A stretch of 17,081 nucleotides of DNA from the NCBI GenBank assembly GCA_040414495.1, contig JBEDUI010000040.1, forward strand, positions 1 through 17,081, given 5' to 3'. Of the stretch, positions 15,290 to 17,081 are shown piece after piece (position 1 is the stretch's first letter; each line of letters starts with the position of its first letter). Under the pieces are notes generated by a model that worked only from the letters and a program-made list of their open reading frames with translations, had not been told where the DNA came from and did no database searches. The position numbers and the translations under genes are program-made. The DNA is from DATAVB01 sp040414495. GTDB taxonomy: Bacteria > Actinomycetota > Actinomycetes > Mycobacteriales > QHCD01.

Positions 15290-15577
15290 CTAGACGCCTT
15301 CGACGACGATGAGCTTGCCCGTCGCCGCTTGCTGGCGCAGCTTGATGAGCGGCGCGTATTCAGGCGAGTTGTACCACTCGTTCGCCTGCTGCATTGATGG
15401 GAACTCGATCACCACGACGCGCTTGGGCGTCCAACCGCCCTCGAGCGGTTCGACGTTGCCGGCCCGCACGATGAATGCGCCGCCGTACTGGGTGATGACC
15501 GGTAAGACCCGCCTGCGGTACTCCTCGTAGACGGTGGGATCGGTGACCTCGATCTCGCCGATGACGTACGCGGACAT
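15290..15577 (-). CDS. DUF1330 domain-containing protein
   Basis: This 95-residue cytoplasmic protein covers the whole DUF1330 domain, a ferredoxin-like alpha+beta fold of the dimeric alpha/beta barrel superfamily. Family-typical pieces are the opening A-Y-V-I-G-E-I-E-V-T-D, the Y-G-G-A-F-I-V-R-A-G strand, the W-T-P-K-R-V-V-V-I-E-F-P strand and the A-N-E-W-Y-N-S-P-E-Y helix. A GGGAG sequence lies about five bases before the ATG at 15577. Function of the family is unknown. It follows the exporter permease on the same strand by 97 bases and may share its transcript, and it converges on lhr. Confidence 0.92.
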   Translation of the reverse strand: MSAYVIGEIEVTDPTVYEEYRRRVLPVITQYGGAFIVRAGNVEPLEGGWTPKRVVVIEFPSMQQANEWYNSPEYAPLIKLRQQAATGKLIVVEGV

Positions 15578-15674
15578 GGGCGCTCCCTCACAGGATGAGG
15601 CGCATCAGGATACCGAGCGGCGCCATCACCGCAGCGGGTCTTCACTTCGATCAGTAAGCCGCCAGCCGCTGTGA

Positions 15675-16505
15675 TCAGCGGGCCAGGCGGCCGAGCAGGC
15701 TGGCCGAGGCCACGATCCCCGCCACAGCGGCCAACACGAGCACCAGGAAATCCAGCCACAACGTGGTCGGCGTGCCGATCAGCAGGCCGCGCAACGCCCC
15801 CACCTCGTAGCTCAGCGGGTTCGCCCGGGACAGCCACCGTAGCCAGGCCGGCATGATCGCGACCGGATACAACGCATTCGAAGCAAAGAACAACGGCATC
15901 GTGATCGCCTGGCCAATACCCATCAACCGATCCCGTTTCACCACCACGCCAGCAATGGTCATCGACAGGCAGGAAAAGAATGCCGCCCCGAGACCGACGA
16001 CCACGATCGTACCGAGGATTTTCAGCGGATTGATCGTCAACGCCACGCCGAGAATCGCGGCCACAATCAGCACGACCACAACCTGGGCGAACGCGCGAAT
16101 CCCTGCTGCGAAAGCTTTTCCGGCCACCAGCGCGGTACGGGGAGTCGGTGTGACCAGCAATTTGCTGAGCACACCGGCGTCGCGTTCCCAGATAATCTGA
16201 ATTCCGTAAAATATCGCGATGAACAAGGCTGACTGGGCGATGATGCCGGGCGCGAGATAATCCAGGTACGGCACATTTCCGGTGGGAATCGCGCGTATTT
16301 TCGTGAACGTCTCGCCGAAGATCACCAGCCACAGCACCGGCTGGATCGCGCGGGTGAGCAACTCGGTCCGGTCGTGCCGCAGCTTCTGCAGCTCGACCAG
16401 GCAGAACGTGACGATTCGGCTGGGCAGGATTCGCAGCGCGGCCACCCGGGCCGAGGCAACGCCCTCAGCCGAGACGCCCTGCGGTACGACGGGTGCTACG
16501 GACAC
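15675..16505 (-). CDS. ABC-2 type exporter permease (DrrB-like)
   Basis: This 276-residue membrane protein is the transmembrane half of an ABC-2 exporter. After a cytoplasmic N-terminus with F-C-L-V-E-L-Q-K-L-R-H-D-R-T it has about six hydrophobic segments (roughly 52-66, 89-105, 133-155, 165-188, 197-217 and 250-270). The segment between spans two and three, W-E-R-D-A-G-V-L-S-K-L-L-V-T-P, is the conserved ABC-2 coupling motif, as in DrrB-like drug and lipid exporters. The start is GTG 16505, with GGAGG (16514-16518) eight bases upstream, so it overlaps the ATPase gene's end by 41 bases. The exported compound is unknown. Confidence 0.92.
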   Translation of the reverse strand: MSVAPVVPQGVSAEGVASARVAALRILPSRIVTFCLVELQKLRHDRTELLTRAIQPVLWLVIFGETFTKIRAIPTGNVPYLDYLAPGIIAQSALFIAIFYGIQIIWERDAGVLSKLLVTPTPRTALVAGKAFAAGIRAFAQVVVVLIVAAILGVALTINPLKILGTIVVVGLGAAFFSCLSMTIAGVVVKRDRLMGIGQAITMPLFFASNALYPVAIMPAWLRWLSRANPLSYEVGALRGLLIGTPTTLWLDFLVLVLAAVAGIVASASLLGRLAR

Positions 16506-17081
16506 TCTTCAGCCCTCCTGTCTCGCCCTGATCCAGGCTGCCTCCGGTGTAATGCCGGAAAACGTCCTCGAGAGAGGCGTCCGGCCCCAGCTGCGCCTTC
16601 AATTCGGCCGGATCACCCACCGCGCGCAGCCGACCGGCGTGCAGCAACGCCACCCGGTCACACAATTCGTCGGCCTCGTCCATGTAATGCGTGGTGAGCA
16701 ACACCGTCATTCCGGTCGCGGCCCGCATTTGCGCGACCCGTTCCCACACGCTGTCGCGGGCGATCGGGTCCAGGCCGATCGTCGGCTCATCCAGCACCAG
16801 CAGCGCCGGCCGGTTGACCAGCGCCTGCGCCAATTCCAGCCGGCGAATCATGCCGCCGGAATACGTCCCGGCGATCCGGTCGGCCGCGTCGGTCAGGTTC
16901 ATCGACTCCAACGCGTCGGCCACCCGCTCGGCCCGCTCGCGTCGCGGCACGTCGAAAAGCCGGGCGAACCACGAAACGTTTTCCCGACCGGTCAGCGCCG
17001 CCTCAATTGACAATTGCTGCGGCACATAACCGAGCAGCCGCCGTACCGCGATCGCCGACTTGGTCACGTCCAGCCCGAAAA
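16465..17081 (-). CDS. ABC exporter ATP-binding protein, DrrA-like (partial, 5' end outside)
   Basis: About 204 C-terminal codons are in the window; the open frame continues past base 17081 (F-G-L-D-V-T before the first in-frame GTG at 17067), so the N-terminus with Walker A is missing. Visible are the Q-loop (LGYVPQQ), the signature YSGGMIRRLELAQAL, Walker B LLVLDEPTIGLDP and the H-loop TTHYMDEAD. The signature and the C-terminal LEDVFRHYTGG stretch fit the DrrA/CcmA exporter subfamily, not the MsiK/MalK sugar-importer type, which has a longer C-terminal regulatory domain. It pairs with the overlapping permease gene and is therefore not the missing ATPase of the CUT1 operon. Confidence 0.95.
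   Translation of the reverse strand, partial: FGLDVTKSAIAVRRLLGYVPQQLSIEAALTGRENVSWFARLFDVPRRERAERVADALESMNLTDAADRIAGTYSGGMIRRLELAQALVNRPALLVLDEPTIGLDPIARDSVWERVAQMRAATGMTVLLTTHYMDEADELCDRVALLHAGRLRAVGDPAELKAQLGPDASLEDVFRHYTGGSLDQGETGGLKSVRSTRRTAGRLG

Noticed and set aside
16465..17081. The ABC ATPase as partner of the sugar importer
   Set aside because: Its sequence is of the DrrA exporter type, it overlaps an ABC-2 permease gene, and it is more than 10 kb away from the importer genes.

Overview
The window is GC-rich, with G/C-heavy third codon positions, frequent GTG and TTG starts, and actinobacterial marker genes (RecA N-terminus, DUF3046, a full-length ~1,500-residue Lhr, a sugar ABC operon without its own ATPase). 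It is chromosomal DNA from an actinomycete (Actinomycetota); I cannot name the genus. No tRNA, rRNA, CRISPR array, insertion sequence or phage gene is visible.

Left end (1-450): the first codons of recA run off the window on the minus strand, behind two recognisable damage-response sites: a RecA-NDp (PafBC-type) promoter at 121-143 and a LexA/SOS box at 198-213. Upstream lies a small DUF3046 gene, the usual actinobacterial neighbour of recA.

Catabolic locus (499-9322): a five-gene minus-strand operon (5771 down to 499) encodes a lipoprotein sugar-binding protein, two CUT1-type permeases and two Gfo/Idh/MocA dehydrogenases, with overlaps or gaps of only a few bases. A LacI-family repressor gene (7004-5982) sits upstream on the same strand. 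Divergent from it is a 695-residue protein with an N-terminal ADP-ribosylglycohydrolase fold and two C-terminal beta-sandwich-like regions (7235-9322). Near-identical palindromes, core CTAC(A/C)CG(A/T)GTAG, lie at 5899-5914 in the operon promoter and 7167-7178 in the hydrolase promoter, so the LacI protein probably controls both. My reading is a substrate-inducible system: import of a glycoside, oxidation by one or two dehydrogenases, and cleavage by the hydrolase fusion. The substrate is unknown. This is the best candidate here for an undescribed system.

Right part (9319-17081): an acyl-CoA dehydrogenase gene converges on the hydrolase gene with overlapping stop codons. Divergent from it is lhr, a large helicase gene of nucleic-acid repair. 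Beyond lhr, on the minus strand, are a small DUF1330 gene and a DrrAB-like ABC exporter pair; the exporter ATPase is cut by the window edge. With recA/DUF3046 at one end and lhr in the middle, the sugar locus seems embedded between DNA-repair genes.
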